From Benincasa hispida (taxonomy: Eukaryota > Streptophyta > Magnoliopsida > Cucurbitales > Cucurbitaceae): a stretch of 64,000 nt of DNA. This document shows positions 45,201 to 56,950 of the stretch, piece by piece (the first letter of the stretch is position 1; every line of letters starts with the position of its first letter). Under the pieces are notes generated by a model, which was not told the origin of the DNA, made no database searches, and saw only the letters and a list, made by a program, of their open reading frames with translations. Both the position numbers and the translations under genes were made by a program. The stretch spans positions 40,084,513 through 40,148,512 of the forward strand of contig NC_052354.1 of NCBI RefSeq assembly GCF_009727055.1, given 5' to 3'.

Positions 45201-46408
45201 ATATTTTTTTAGGGGATACAATGGCTGAAAATAATTATCACGACCCCTACAAGATTCACTTCTTTCTCCAAGAGGAAGATGTGAGGACAGTAAATGGCAA
45301 CCCTCTTATAACATTTACTACCAATTGAACTTGTTAAACTAACATCTTAAGAACATGTTTTGCTTTATGCTTTAACCTGTAAACCTGAATATTACCAATT
45401 CTATCGCAGAACACTACTTAACTGCTCTTCACATTACTCCATTAACAACATCACCCTCAGAAAATAACTTATTACAGACCAAGCCCTGACTCTACTTCGG
45501 TAGAGGTTGTTTAATTACAGACCAAACCCAAACACAATGCTAACAATATTTAACGATGGTGGCAAATTGGGCCTTCTCTGTCAAGCAACCCACAACCCTA
45601 GAATCCTAGAACACTTCTACTACCTGCGAGGGAAAAACAAAATCATAAAAAAGTGCGAGCTAGGAAGCCCAATGAGTGGCATGTTTAAAGAACATAAGCT
45701 TTTACTTTGGAAACCCATTTTGCAAATCAATATCATAAATCATTTAGCACATTATTCAAGCTTTAACTTAGAAAACCTATTGGAACATATAGTTAACATT
45801 AAACATGGTTTTAGCAAAGAATCTCAGAAGAAACCAAATGTCACTTTTACATTAAATTAGAAGGTTCCTCAAACCAAGCTCCAGCAAAACCAGGAATATC
45901 ATTTTACTAAAAATATCATAGTTAAAACCAAAGCTTTCGTTCATAAGCTTTTCATAATAAAGTCAACATATCTTTAAACATTGTTTCAGTAAAATCTAGG
46001 AAACATACTTTAACTTTACAAGAAACTGTCGTTCATCAACTTTATCTCTTTGATTGATGAAGATCATTCATATAAACCATTCATACTAAAACATGAGAAT
46101 AATACTTCATAGTTTTTCAATAAATCCATATCTTAAATACATTTATCCGTATAAAAGCAAGAAAACAATGGCCAACTAATAAAACTTTCATAGTGTATTC
46201 CCTGGATACCTTCATCTTTTTCAATTTCAGGGTCTCGGATACTTTCATTTCCTTCAGTCTCAGGTTTCATCATTAGAGTACTAAAACATGCTTTAATACT
46301 AAACATACATCATACTTTGATTCTTTAAAAATCCTTAGAAAACATGAGCATTCTAGTAGATAACATTACATAAAATGCTTAGCACGTTAGGAATTCTTAT
46401 GCTGATCA
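45201..46408. repeat. Unclassified repeat, Gypsy-LTR-like or copia leader-like
   Basis: Open frame 45507-45860 is not convincing as a gene. The words ACCAAGCCCTGACTC and GAGCTAGGAAGCCCAATGAG recall, from memory, Tekay-like Gypsy LTRs of plants, and a GTCAAGCCCTGTG stretch at about 58150 suggests a second copy in 58008-58514. On the other hand, it ends at a primer-site-like TTGATCAGCA (minus, about 46400) next to LTR U5 sequence, so it may instead be a copia leader. Confidence 0.3.
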
Positions 46409-47071
46409 AATTGAAGGGATCGAATCCTACAGCAGAAGCGTTCTTGTGTGATATCGCCTTGCATCCCACGATTCGATTTTTGTAATAAACAAAATCGTTA
46501 GAATAGAATAGACACATAAACTAGGATGCTATTGGAGAAAGGATTAGAACAGTTCTTACCTTATTTTCCCCAAGTGCCACGAATCCTCTCCAATGTTCCA
46601 ACGAACAGATCTCCAAAAGATCTTGATCACGTACAACTCCTTGAGCGATCTCGAACACTACAGACCATTTAAGGATCAGACCATTAGAATCATACACGAG
46701 CATATAGTCTCTCGTTCTCCGTAGATACTTGAAGATATTCTTAACGGTAGTCCAGTGATCAAATTATTTGTATCACTTTACAACAATTGTAACATCTACA
46801 AAGCAAGCCATACTCGTAGTGTCACCAGGATAAGGTATTTAGCCTTATCCATCTACTATAGACCATTTAAGTTATCACTTAAATATGATCCACCCGTATG
46901 TCTCTACATATATGTTTAAGCTACAAGATAACCTTGGATCTTGGTTTATTGGTTTGTGGTTAATGCAACTACAAATAAAATAAAACACCATATATTTTAT
47001 TAAATAAGATGCTTGTACATTACAATTACAAACTATAAGACCCTACGAAATTTAGGGCATCAACCTCAGCA
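46409..47071 (-). repeat. K: rearranged 3' LTR with an RNase H piece inside
   Basis: Minus strand: LTR start (TGCTGAGGTTGATGCCCTAA at 47071) to about 46756, then about 90 bp of copia RNase H (46665-46755), then LTR U5 sequence (46409-46664) ending CCCTTCA. The RNase H piece is about 90% like 47655-47745. Both joints share short words with the LTR (GATCAAAT on the right, CAGACCATTTA on the left). The 46521-46703 open frame crosses the joint and is not a gene. Confidence 0.6.
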
Positions 47072-48188
47072 ATCTCTCACTTAACCTAAAGCTAATGGGG
47101 TGTACAATATATAAGTCAAACTAATATACAAAGTACACAAATAATAAACTAGGGCATAACACGCCTAGTACAAATCTTCCACTTGCCTTGGTCTAAACGT
47201 GGCCTATCATATAGACCCATACTCTACAGGTGACCCTCAAGCACCTTAGCCGTGAGGGCCTTTATAAATGGATTAGCAACGTTGTGCTCCGAAACTATCT
47301 GCGTGATGATCACGTCCCCTCGATGCACAATCTCTCGGATGAGATGATACTTCTGCTTTACGTTCTTCCCGCGCTTATGACTCCTAGGATCTCGCCATTA
47401 TTATCATAATAAAGTGTGATGGGATTTGACATATCTGGAACAACTTCTAAATCAGTCAAGAATTTCTTGAGTCAAACAACTTTCTTAGAAGCTTCACAAG
47501 TCGCTACATGTTCAGCCTCTATGGTGGAGTCAGCAATGCACCCTTGCTTAGTGCTCCTCCAGACTATTGCCCCTCCGTTAAGAGTGAACACTGATCCTGA
47601 TGTGGATTTCCTAGAATCCTTATCAGTTTGGAAATCAAAGTATGTGTATCTTGTAAGGATCAAATCATTAGAACCATACACGAGCATGTAGTCCCTCGTT
47701 CTTCGTAGATACTTGAGGATATTCTTAACGGCAGTCTAGTGATCAAATCCTGGATTAGACTGATATCTACTGACTATCCCCACCGCATAGCAGATGTCAG
47801 GTCTAGTACATAACATCACATGCATTAGGCTGCCAACAACTAATGCATAGGGGATCCATCTATTTCCTCAACCTCTTGAGGTGTCTTAGGACACTGTACC
47901 TTAGACAATATAACTCCATGCCTGAAAGGTAGTAAACCTCTCTTGGAGTTTTACATCGAACACTTTACGAGCATTTTGTCAATGTATGATGCTTGAGACA
48001 GAGCTAGCATTTTGTTCTTGCGATCTCTAAAGATCTGAATTCCTAGAACAAACTGAGCCTCTCCCAAATTTTTCATTTGCAATCGGGTCCCTAGCCAGTT
48101 CTTAACTTCAGTCAGTAGACCTACATCATTTTCAATGAGTAGGATGTCGTCTACATACAACACTAGAAAAGCTACTGAACTGTTGATG
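47072..48188 (-). pseudogene. K: copia RT C-terminal part, RNase H and polypurine tract
   Basis: Polypurine tract AAGTGAGAGAT (minus, 47072-47082), then on the minus strand going upstream: pol tail, Ser-Val-Phe-Thr-Leu-Asn and Thr-Ile-Glu-Ala-Glu-His (47472-47687), and Met-Leu-Tyr-Val-Asp-Asp-Ile-Leu-Leu (intact YVDD box, about 48135-48163) followed by Leu-Ser-Gln-Ala-Ser-Tyr-Ile. It is interrupted by frameshifts and cut at 48188 by the 5' LTR of G. The rest of K does not reappear in the window as far as I can see. Confidence 0.85.
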
Positions 48189-50107
48189 TGTTGGGAATGT
48201 CCTAAAACTCACAGTTCCTAAATTTTATGTTAAACATTCTATTTATCAATAAAAATATTATTGAGTATCTTATTCAATAAAGTCCTTGATATTGCATTCT
48301 ATTATGAAAATCCAATAAACAAATTCATGGCTATAGTATGAATATTTTAACTTTATGTGGTGACATAAACAGGATCAAGTTATAGTATATAGCCTAAATG
48401 GTCTATAAGTATATGGATGAAGTTGGATATTTCATCCTGGTAACGCAATTGGATGCGGCCCATTTTGTATATTGATACAAATGATGCAATCCACAAATCA
48501 TTCATAAAAATACATGTGGGGGGGGCATCATATGCAATGAGTTTGCATAAGACTGGGCCTCGAACTAGTCACTTTTCTTTAGAACAACCGTTTATTGTTA
48601 AAACTGACTATTTCAAACTAAAATGATCTACGGTAACACAATCTTAATCCTGAGCTAACTATGAACTCCTGTTTATTTCGGGATTATCCTTTGATCTGCA
48701 TAAGTAAGAGTAGTCCAATGGCATTGCTCAATAAGCCTCCCATTTTGGGGATAAGACCGGGTAGATAGCTAGGGACATAGCTATGCACGATGAAATTCAC
48801 TCCTACCCAACTTAGGATTAGTATATAGGTTGTTCTCTTAAGTGCTGATGCCTAGTCTTGAACAATGGAGGCCTGCCCTCTCTTGGTAGAGACGGATATG
48901 ATTTATAAATGGTATTATGAATCAGTTGTTCAATTGAGGGTCTGTGGGAGCTTAAGGTGCAAGATGTATTTATAGGGGTAAAACAGTAATTTTGACCCAG
49001 GTGTAAATACAAACAGACTGTGAAGGAGACTTACTGATTATGGTTGAAATGGATAGAAACACATCTATAGTGAGAAGAGTGCAACTATCAAGCTATAGTG
49101 GTGTGCCTTGATAGTTAACGAATAGTAATTAATTCGGTTTAAAGAGTTTAACCATTAAATTACAAATCGTAGGAGCTCATGATCTATAAGGTCCATTAGG
49201 TCCTCTACGGCTCGTAAATTGGATTAAATAAATGAGTATTGTTGGATGAAATTTTGAAATTAGGTTATGAATTTGAAATGTTCAAACTCAATTTAAGGTT
49301 TTTGATTAATTGTATACAATACAATTGAAACGTTTAATTTTTATCAAAAATTAAATGAAATTGGAGAATCAATTAATATTTAAATTTTGATTTAAATATT
49401 ATTATATGAAATTGAATCATATTAGTGGAATTAGTTTTATTAATTTAATATTAAGATATTAAATTAATATTTCTAATTAAAAAGTTTAATTAAAATTAAA
49501 ATTAGTTTTATTTAAAATTAATTATTTTGAATTAATTTTTTAAAACTAAATATTTAAATAAAATAAATTTATTTAAATACAAAATCATTTTTTAATCAAA
49601 TTGACTAAAACATGATTAAATGGGATTGAGTGGATTTTTCCAACCTTGTGATTAAGTGGTTAATCACCAAATCCCACTTGAGTTTCATTAAATTGGTGAA
49701 GTTTGAACTGGCCTCCATGCAAACACCATCTCCATGCATCTTTTCAGCTTATAAATTGAAGCTTCATTCTGAGAATTTAGGGACATGCTGTAATTTTGAA
49801 CCAAAATACTGCTGTTGTGAAAACCAATACCCACTTAAGTTCATCCAAAATTTAGCTCAATTTGAGTGTCTCCACCACACAATCCTCCTTGAGATTAGTA
49901 GAGAACATCTTGGTGATGGTCTACTTGAAGATTCAAGCTTAAATTTCTTGATTTCTTGCTGTATTCGTGGATTTTTCTTCAAAGGTAAAGTTTGTTTCAA
50001 ACCCTCTATGAATATCACTTGAACAACATGTTTAAAACTCAAATTAAGAGTAGTTAGAGTGCTTATTGATTTTGATTTGTTCCGTTGCATGTTATATTAC
50101 TCCTTCA
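48189..50107 (+). repeat. G: 5' LTR (1919 bp)
   Basis: TGTTGGGAATGTCCTAAAAC at the start, CTCCTTCA at the end, two bases before the primer site. Related to but distinct from the E LTR. A poly-G run (48520-48527) and very AT-rich middle part are present. The open frame 49630-50022 is within U5 and unlikely to be translated. Confidence 0.8.
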
Positions 50108-50109
50108 AT

Positions 50110-50121
50110 TGGTATCAAAGC
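50110..50121 (+). other. G: primer binding site (tRNA-iMet type)
   Basis: TGGTATCAAAGC, one base different from the usual TGGTATCAGAGC, starting two bases after the LTR end, as in E. Confidence 0.85.
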
Positions 50122-52171
50122 ATGATTTAAGCACTTAATTCTCATTAATTTGAGTTTGGTGGGTGAATTTCTAAGCATGTTTGAGCATATGACTAATATG
50201 GTTTAAATTCAACTTTGGCATTAGAATTCTCTTTGATTTTCAAGTTAAATTTGTAATTGGTTCTTGTTTGATGAGCTTATATGTGTATTCAAGAGTCTAT
50301 AATTTATTTGGAATCATTAGAGTTGAAATTAAGTTGTAATTGAAGAAAGAAGTGAAGAAGGCAGAGTTGTAGAAAACTGGATTGTGAGCTTCTGTCCAGG
50401 CAGTGTTGCAACGCTGCCCTTAAGTGTCATGATGCTGCTCATAGTCGAGCGAGCAACGAGTTTCACCGAGGAGCGAGGAGCGAGTTTTTCTTTCAACCAG
50501 CCGTCAAAGATCGAGTTTCAACAAAACCAGACGAGTTTGACCAGCTTGACGAGTGTTGACCGAGCAAGGAAACAAGTTTTTGTCCAGTTTGACGTATTAG
50601 TGAGCGAGATTTGAGCCAATTCGACCGATTCTCTTCTTGCTCGGTACGGTTCAACTTCAAAAAGGTTTTAGCTAGTCTGGTTTAAACGATTCGAGTCCGG
50701 TTTGGGTCGGTTTGAGCGGTTCCCCGCCCCCCCAATTTAATGTTGTTTTATTATACAATTTTGTAATAATTTAGTATTTTGTTTTTCTAGAATGCCAAAG
50801 TTGAACCATATTAGTATTATTTAATTATTTTATGCATGTGATATATATTATTTTTGAATTAAAACATGCTTGTGCATATTGTATGTCATTTAGATTTAAA
50901 ATCCACCATAGGTAAACATGTTATACGCATTATTGTATGTTATAATTAGTTATAATATATAGTATGCATATTTTAGGGTTTGTTAAAAATTGATGTAATT
51001 ATTATGTTAATTTTTGCCTTTGAAGCATGTTATGGTTGGTTTAAAGCATGTTTATTTTATAAGTTTGTTATAAAATGAAATTAGACTTTAAAATCCATAA
51101 CAAAGATACACAGCATGCTCACAACTAGTTTTAACTGTTAAAATTGATTGTTACCTTATAAAATTTGGTTACAAACTCAAATCGGTTCATAAACCTATCT
51201 AAGGCTAGGGGTACTTAAGTTGACGGTTTATGTAACACCTCCTACCTGGGGATTATGACTGAAAATTGAGAGCGTTGTTAACTGATTTTATGAGCTTGTG
51301 TGAGCGATGTGAGATTTAAAATTGGTTTCAACACATAGACATCGTATGTTAATGTCCAGATATAAATGTTATACTTGGATAAAATCACATAGACTTAGGT
51401 TCTTCTTAATTAGCCGTAATAAAACCTAAGTAAATGAATACCCAAACATTTAGAACACTTCAGTGGGAGATTAACAATACATTCAATATAAAGTTAATAG
51501 CTCTCACGTTCTCAAGAGTTCACACCGTGAGGTCCATGCTCGGTTTTGTGTCACTTTTATTGCGACTACTCCATACGAAAAATGTTTGCATGGGTCAATA
51601 ACAAGATGAATAGGGGAAGTAGTTCATAGTAAGTGGGTGAAGGAAATGTGTCAACATTGTCCTACGGTCTCCTCCATTAGTTTGAAATGTGAGATTCCTA
51701 TGTTGTATCTGCTGTCGTTTTTAGGTGGCACTAACTAGTCGTTAACCACGGCGATCCCCACGGAGGGTTGTAACATAGGATTCAGAACAACCCAAGCTTC
51801 ATAAATGAATAGGGTCTTATAGTTTCGTCTTGGATATTGTCTTCATCTTGGGGGCATATTCATACCGTTCTATAAAATCTAAAAATGGTAGGTCACACTT
51901 ACAAGAATTACTAATTATTAGTAAAGATCTTGACCGAAAATGATAACCAAAAGAACTATAGGAATAAAGAGTTATTCTGATATAGTATTTGGTCAGGATT
52001 GTCTCGTTTCAATGAAGGAATTTTTTTTTACTGCCCCACGGTAGCAACTATTCTAAATCACTAAAGTACTGTTGCAAATAAATAAAGGTTTTTGGGTACT
52101 TTGTTGTTTTTTTGTTAAAAATTGGATTTAGATGCATAAGTTTAATAGAATTTGTTTAAATTTTTTCAGCA
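50122..52171 (+). other. G: 2.05-kb leader
   Basis: Noncoding DNA between primer site and gag. Contains a less AT-rich section (50380-50720) with GTTGCAACGCTG and repeated CGAGCGA/CGAGGAGCGAG words. Ends AAATTTTTTCAG (52159-52170), a tract like a splice acceptor, immediately before the gag frame. Confidence 0.6.
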
Positions 52172-53088
52172 ATATCAAATTCAATTATACAACTGCTTGC
52201 TTCCGATAAGTTTAACGGAGAAGGATATTCAAACCGAAAATCCAACATTAATACGATATTAGTTGTGGATGATTTGAGGTTTGTGTTGATGGAGGAATGT
52301 CCTCCGATTCCCAGCATAACAGCAAACCGAAATGTTCGGGACATCTATGATCGATGGGTTAGGGTTAACGAAAAAACCAAGGTTTATATCTTAGCAAGTA
52401 TATCCGATGTATTTAATAAGAAACATGAGGTAATGCCCACTACCCATGAGATAATGGCGTCGCTTCAAGAGATGTTCGGGCAACCGTCATCCTCTGTTCG
52501 ACATGAAGTCAATTAAGTATGTTTATAGTACTCGCATGGAAGATGGTACCAATGTTAGAGAAAATGTTCTCGATATGATGATCCATTTTAATATTTCTAA
52601 GGCTCATGGGGCGGTGATAGATGAAATCAGTCAAGTCCCTATGATATTAGAATCTCTTCCGGAGAGTTATCTACCTTTCAGAACCAATGTTGTTATGAAC
52701 AAAATTACTTATAATTTGACTACACTATTGAATGAGCTACAGATATATCAGTCTATGATGAAACTTAAAGAAAGTGAAGTAGATGTTATTTCATGACCTA
52801 AAAAGTTTCTAAAAGGTTCTACGTCTGGGACAAAACCCGCTGATAATAAGAAGTTTGTTCCCTCTTCTTCAAAAAACAAGGTTGTACAAATGAAGAAGTG
52901 GGGTAAAGGGAATAAGAAGACCACTACAAAGAAGAACAAAAACAAAAACAAAGCTTCTAAAGGGAAGTGTTTCCATTGCGGAGAGGTGGACACTGGAAGC
53001 GTAACTGCCCGAAATATTTAGCAGAAAAGAAAGCGAAAAAGGCGAACCAAGGTAAATCATATTTACTAGTAGTTGAACAACCTATCTG
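52172..53088 (+). pseudogene. G: gag with zinc knuckle
   Basis: The frame begins at 52172 with ATA where related copies have ATG, then Gln-Leu-Leu-Ala-Ser-Asp-Lys-Phe-Asn-Gly, Val-Asp-Asp-Leu-Arg-Phe-Val-Leu and Glu-Met-Phe-Gly-Gln. A stop at 52516 and a frameshift to 52503-52796 (Met-Met-Ile-His-Phe-Asn-Ile-Ser-Lys) break it. A Lys-rich part leads to Cys-Phe-His-Cys-Gly-Glu (about 52970-52985), where a small deletion disturbs the knuckle before the final Cys. The end Ala-Glu-Lys-Lys-Ala-Lys-Lys is near 53040. Clearly the same family as E gag. Confidence 0.85.
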
Positions 53089-53089
53089 C

Positions 53090-53358
53090 TAACCCTAAGA
53101 TGGGTAGGAGTGAATTCCGTCTTGCAAGATTATGTCCCCAACTATCAATCTGGTCTTATCACTAAAATGGGAGGCTTATTGAGCAACAATGTTGAGTCAC
53201 TCTCACTCATGCAGATTAAAGGATAATCCCGAATAAACAGGAGTTCATAGTTAGCTCAGGATTGAGATCAAGTTATCTTAGGTCATCGAATTGAAATAGT
53301 CAGTTTTAACAGTAAACGACCATTATAAAGAAAAGTGACTATTTTGTGGTCCGGTCTT
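53090..53358 (-). repeat. LTR fragment of G type, opposite orientation
   Basis: Matches the reverse complement of G LTR positions about 48575-48830 (for example AATCCCGAATAAACAGGAGTTCA). It joins the end of G gag directly. Confidence 0.75.
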
Positions 53359-54095
53359 ATCCAACTATTAGAAGAGGGAGAGGAAAAAATTGTTTTGGAG
53401 AGTTGAGAGGTTTTATGGCTTAGAGAAAATTCTACACAATAACGCTAAGGAGTTATATATTGTCAGAGTTTCTCTACAATGAGAATTGTGTATTCAAGTA
53501 CATTCCCAAAGGGCCATGAGGAGGTCTTTATATAAAGAAGGACCAAGCATCTTTCCCAATATATATTCCTTTTCTATAATTAATTAAATAATATTTAATT
53601 AATTAATTAGTATATTTAACTAAATAACATTTATTCAATTAATTAGCACAATTAAATAACATTTATTTAATTTTGATTTGCAAATTAATGAAATAACTAC
53701 TTATACATTAAACCCAAATTAATGTATACATTTAATTATCATACACATCCCATGTATATGTGCAAAACCTCTCTATTAATTAATTCTTTGTGAGTCTAAT
53801 TCACTTGAATTAATTAATTTGAATCTTATTCAAATATTAATTTTCAATTTGATTATAGATCATATCTATAATTAATTATATATTAATCACATCAATTTAA
53901 ATTATCCTTCTTAAGTATCCTCTAGTGAGCTAACGAGGTGACCTAGTGGACCTGTAGATCAGAAGCTCCAACGATATGAGATTAATTGGTTAAACTCATT
54001 AACCAAGTTAATCAATATTCATTAATTTTGGGTACACTCCACTAAAGACCTACAGTTGCCCTCTTCTCACAACAGATATATTTTTGTGTCCACGA
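53359..54095 (-). repeat. LTR H, part 1 (interrupted by I and J)
   Basis: First (U5/R) part of a minus-strand LTR. It resumes at 54982-55187 and again at 57341-58007. A TATA-like CTTTATATAAAG is at 53540-53552. The left edge is uncertain. Confidence 0.65.
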
Positions 54096-54981
54096 TGATG
54101 AATCGGTGAAGTTCCACAGTGGAATTGGGATTGTTCCCAATTTTTATTTTTCATAGAATCCCATTTTACATAACAAAGAATTATGCATTATACAATAAAA
54201 TACAGCATGTTTTAAAGGAAATAGGGAAGAAATACCACTTACACATGAAGCCAATAATCTTCATGTAATTCCTTCTTTGGTCACGAATTCTCCATCTGGA
54301 ACTAACACCCTCTCTAGCAAAGAGAAGGTGTGATCACATTGTTCAAGCCTTTGAATCAGCCCTTAAGGGAGCAATTTATCTACTTACCCCGACATCAGGA
54401 AATGAGTGTATTCCGTCTTGTGTAGCTATGTTTCTAGCTCTCCAATCAGACGTGTCTCCAAAATGGTAGACATATTGATCGATGATCTGGCCACCCGCAC
54501 CCATAAAAATCAAAGGACCACCTTCATAAGAAAGAGTTCACAACTTCATCAGGATTTAGGCCATGTCGCCTATGGTCATCCTGGTGAAATGTAAGTCTCT
54601 ATTATTAACGGCGTTATGTAATGAGACTAGTCATTTCGCGGCTAGGTCTTATACAAATTCCTTGTATAAGATACCTCTACTCACATGTGTTCACATGAAT
54701 GATCAGGATTAGATCATTTGTAAAACTTTATAACACTTGTAACATCTATAAAACAGGTCGTATCCGTAGTGTCATTCGGATAAGGTACCCAGCTTTATCC
54801 ATCTACTACAGACCATTTAGGTTATCATTTAAACATCATCCATCTGTATGTCTCTATATACATATTTATTGAATTAAGTGTATGTTCATAAAATAACAAT
54901 TATTTTATTAATAACAATTTGTTTATAGAGAATTTACAAACTATAAGAATACAAGAGAGATTTAAGACACCAATCCCAACA
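54096..54981 (-). mobile_element. Solo LTR I (886 bp) with target-site duplication
   Basis: Minus strand TGTTGGGATTGGTGTCTTAA ... ATTCATCA. Flanks are CACGA (54091-54095) and CACGG (54982-54986), one change. It is shorter than the 2.1-kb LTRs, mainly in its U5 half. The H sequence reads through when it is removed (GTGTCCACGG-ATATAGACC). Confidence 0.85.
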
Positions 54982-55187
54982 CACGGATATAGACCAATAC
55001 CAGCAAATTAGTCATTCACGAGTGTTCATAACTCCAACTCAGTCAAATTACTGTTTTACCCTTGGGTTACCTCTAGCTCTTTAAGTACAAATGCTTCTCT
55101 AATGAACAACCTGTTTATGGTCTAACCAATAAATAGAAACCCCTATTAGGTCAATGAGAGGGTAGGTTCCTTTGTTCAAGTCCCGAA
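54982..55187 (-). repeat. LTR H, part 2
   Basis: Continues H between the inserts I and J. Content (TAACTCCAACTCAGTCAAATTACTG and GTTCAAGTC) is normal LTR sequence in minus orientation. Confidence 0.7.
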
Positions 55188-55849
55188 TGTTGGGATTAGT
55201 GTTCTAATTCTCTCGGAGTCTCGTAGTTTGTAAACAGTTTTGTTCACATTGTTATTAATAAAATAAATGTTATTTTATTTTTATTTACTCATATCCAATA
55301 AACTAAGATCCGTGGTTATTTTATGTAAATTTAAGCATGTATGTGAGACATACAAATGGATCATGCCTTAAGTAATAACCTAAATGGTTTGTAGTATAAG
55401 AATAAAGGAAGGATACTTTATCCTTGTGATACTACGAATACTGCCCGCTTTGTAGATATTTACAAATGTTGTAAAGTGCTAGAAATGGTCTGATCCTGAC
55501 CATTCATGTGGAGACATGCATGGGGTATCCTATACAAAAAGTTTGTATAAGACCGGACCACGAGATGATTAGTCTCTTTATTTAATGTCGTTGATAATTG
55601 AGACTTACATCTCACTAAAATGACCATAGGTGACATGACTTTAATCTTGAGTGTTTTGGGAACTCCTGCCTATGAGGGCAGTCTTTTGATTAGTATGGGT
55701 GAGAGTGACCAGATTGCCAACTCACAAGCCTACCTTTTTGGGGATTCGTCTGATTGGGGAGTTGGGAACTTAGTTACACAAGACGGAATTCACTCCTTCC
55801 CCGAAGCGGGGGTAAGTAGATAAATTGCTCCCTTAAGTGCTGATTCCGG

Positions 55850-55878
55850 ATACACATCTAGATGTGTATAAGAGACAG
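55850..55878. other. Sequencing-adapter remnant (Tn5 mosaic end, two inverted copies)
   Basis: 55860-55878 is exactly AGATGTGTATAAGAGACAG, the 19-bp Tn5 mosaic end used in Nextera libraries. The ten bases before it (55850-55859, ATACACATCT) are the end of its reverse complement. That head-to-head order is the circularisation junction of Nextera mate-pair libraries. A 53-bp sequence before it (55797-55849) is repeated exactly at 55930-55982 with a foreign 51-bp LTR piece between. This is an assembly artefact, not genome. Confidence 0.95.
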
Positions 55879-56749
55879 GGGTACGACTAGCCAGATTGTC
55901 GACTCAAACCTACCACTTTGGAGATGGAATTCCCCGAAGCGGGGGTAAGTAGATAAATTGCTCCCTTAAGTGCTGATTCCGGGTCTTGAACATAGTGGCC
56001 ACACCCTCTCTTTGGAAGAGAGGACTCAGTCATAGTAGGACTATGACTTATTGTTCATTCGAGGAATCAGTGGTACTTAAGAAGGGGATGTAACTATAGG
56101 GACAAAACGGTAGATTAGCCCAGTTGTACTTACGAACGATTTGTGAAGGGTTATCGCACTGTTGATTGGTTAATATGGTCACATTAATATATCTGTAGCG
56201 AGAAGAGTGCAGTTGCCGATTTTTAATAGAGTGTTCGACAGTTAACGGATGGTGGATCTCATGACTGAAGAGTTTAGTCAGTTATTCACATACCTTTGAA
56301 GCTTCAAGCTATAGGTCCATAAGGTCCCCTTGGTAGCTCAATGGGTTCAAGTTAAGAATCAGATTTTGGGTTAGTTTGAAGGGTTCAAATTAACAAGAGG
56401 AAATTCAATTATATGTGATAATTGGTGTGATGTATGAGATACATTAATTGGAGGAATTAATATATATGATTTATATTAAGTACCATAAAATAGAAAAAGA
56501 ACTATAGTTTATATGTCTCATGAGATAAAATATTAAACTATAGGTTATAAATATAATATGATTAAATTGGTTATCGTATTTATTTTTAATATATTAAGTA
56601 TATGATAATTATTTCTTTTTCTCTAATAACCGTTTGAGTGGGAGGTTATTGGAAGTTTTATGGAAACCGTGAGATAAAAGAAAAATTGTTTTCCAAAATT
56701 AGTAGTAACATTCGAAAAAAGGAAAAGGCTATCAAGTGAAAATTGTTTT

Positions 56750-56950
56750 TAGTAAGCGATAGTCATTGAGAATCTAAACAATCTTTTAAGAGTTGACTAT
56801 ACGATAGTTACTCAGTTGATCGTTGCTACACGATCGAGTAGCAAAGTCTATGCGATAGGCTTCATTTACTAAACGATCAAGTACATCGTCTATGTGATAG
56901 ACAGTATGTTTATCTCTCACTTACTCGATCGTAGATCTCCTGTCTTCCTC
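56750..56950. repeat. ACGATCG motif cluster in solo LTR J
   Basis: Words CTACACGATCGAGTAGC, CTAAACGATCAAGTAC, CTATACGATAG and ATGCGATAGG within 200 bp, in the same part of the LTR as in N1 and N3. Confidence 0.65.

Larger units (their letters stand above)
48189..53088 (+). mobile_element. Element G: 5' half of a long-LTR copia
   Basis: 5' LTR, primer site, 2.05-kb leader and gag up to and past the zinc knuckle; then it is cut off at about 53088 and followed by LTR fragments in the opposite orientation. Protease to RNase H and the 3' LTR are missing. It inserted in the RT region of K (left flank pentamer TGATG). The right flank is lost. Confidence 0.8.

Noticed and set aside
45507..45860. 117-codon open frame as a possible gene
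   Set aside because: Low-complexity wording, no motif, lies in a repeat that resembles a Gypsy LTR or copia leader, and no start context or partner.
49630..50022. 130-codon open frame with many Cys residues as a possible secreted or Cys-rich protein
   Set aside because: Lies entirely in the U5 part of the G 5' LTR, just upstream of the primer site; no signal peptide and no family motif.
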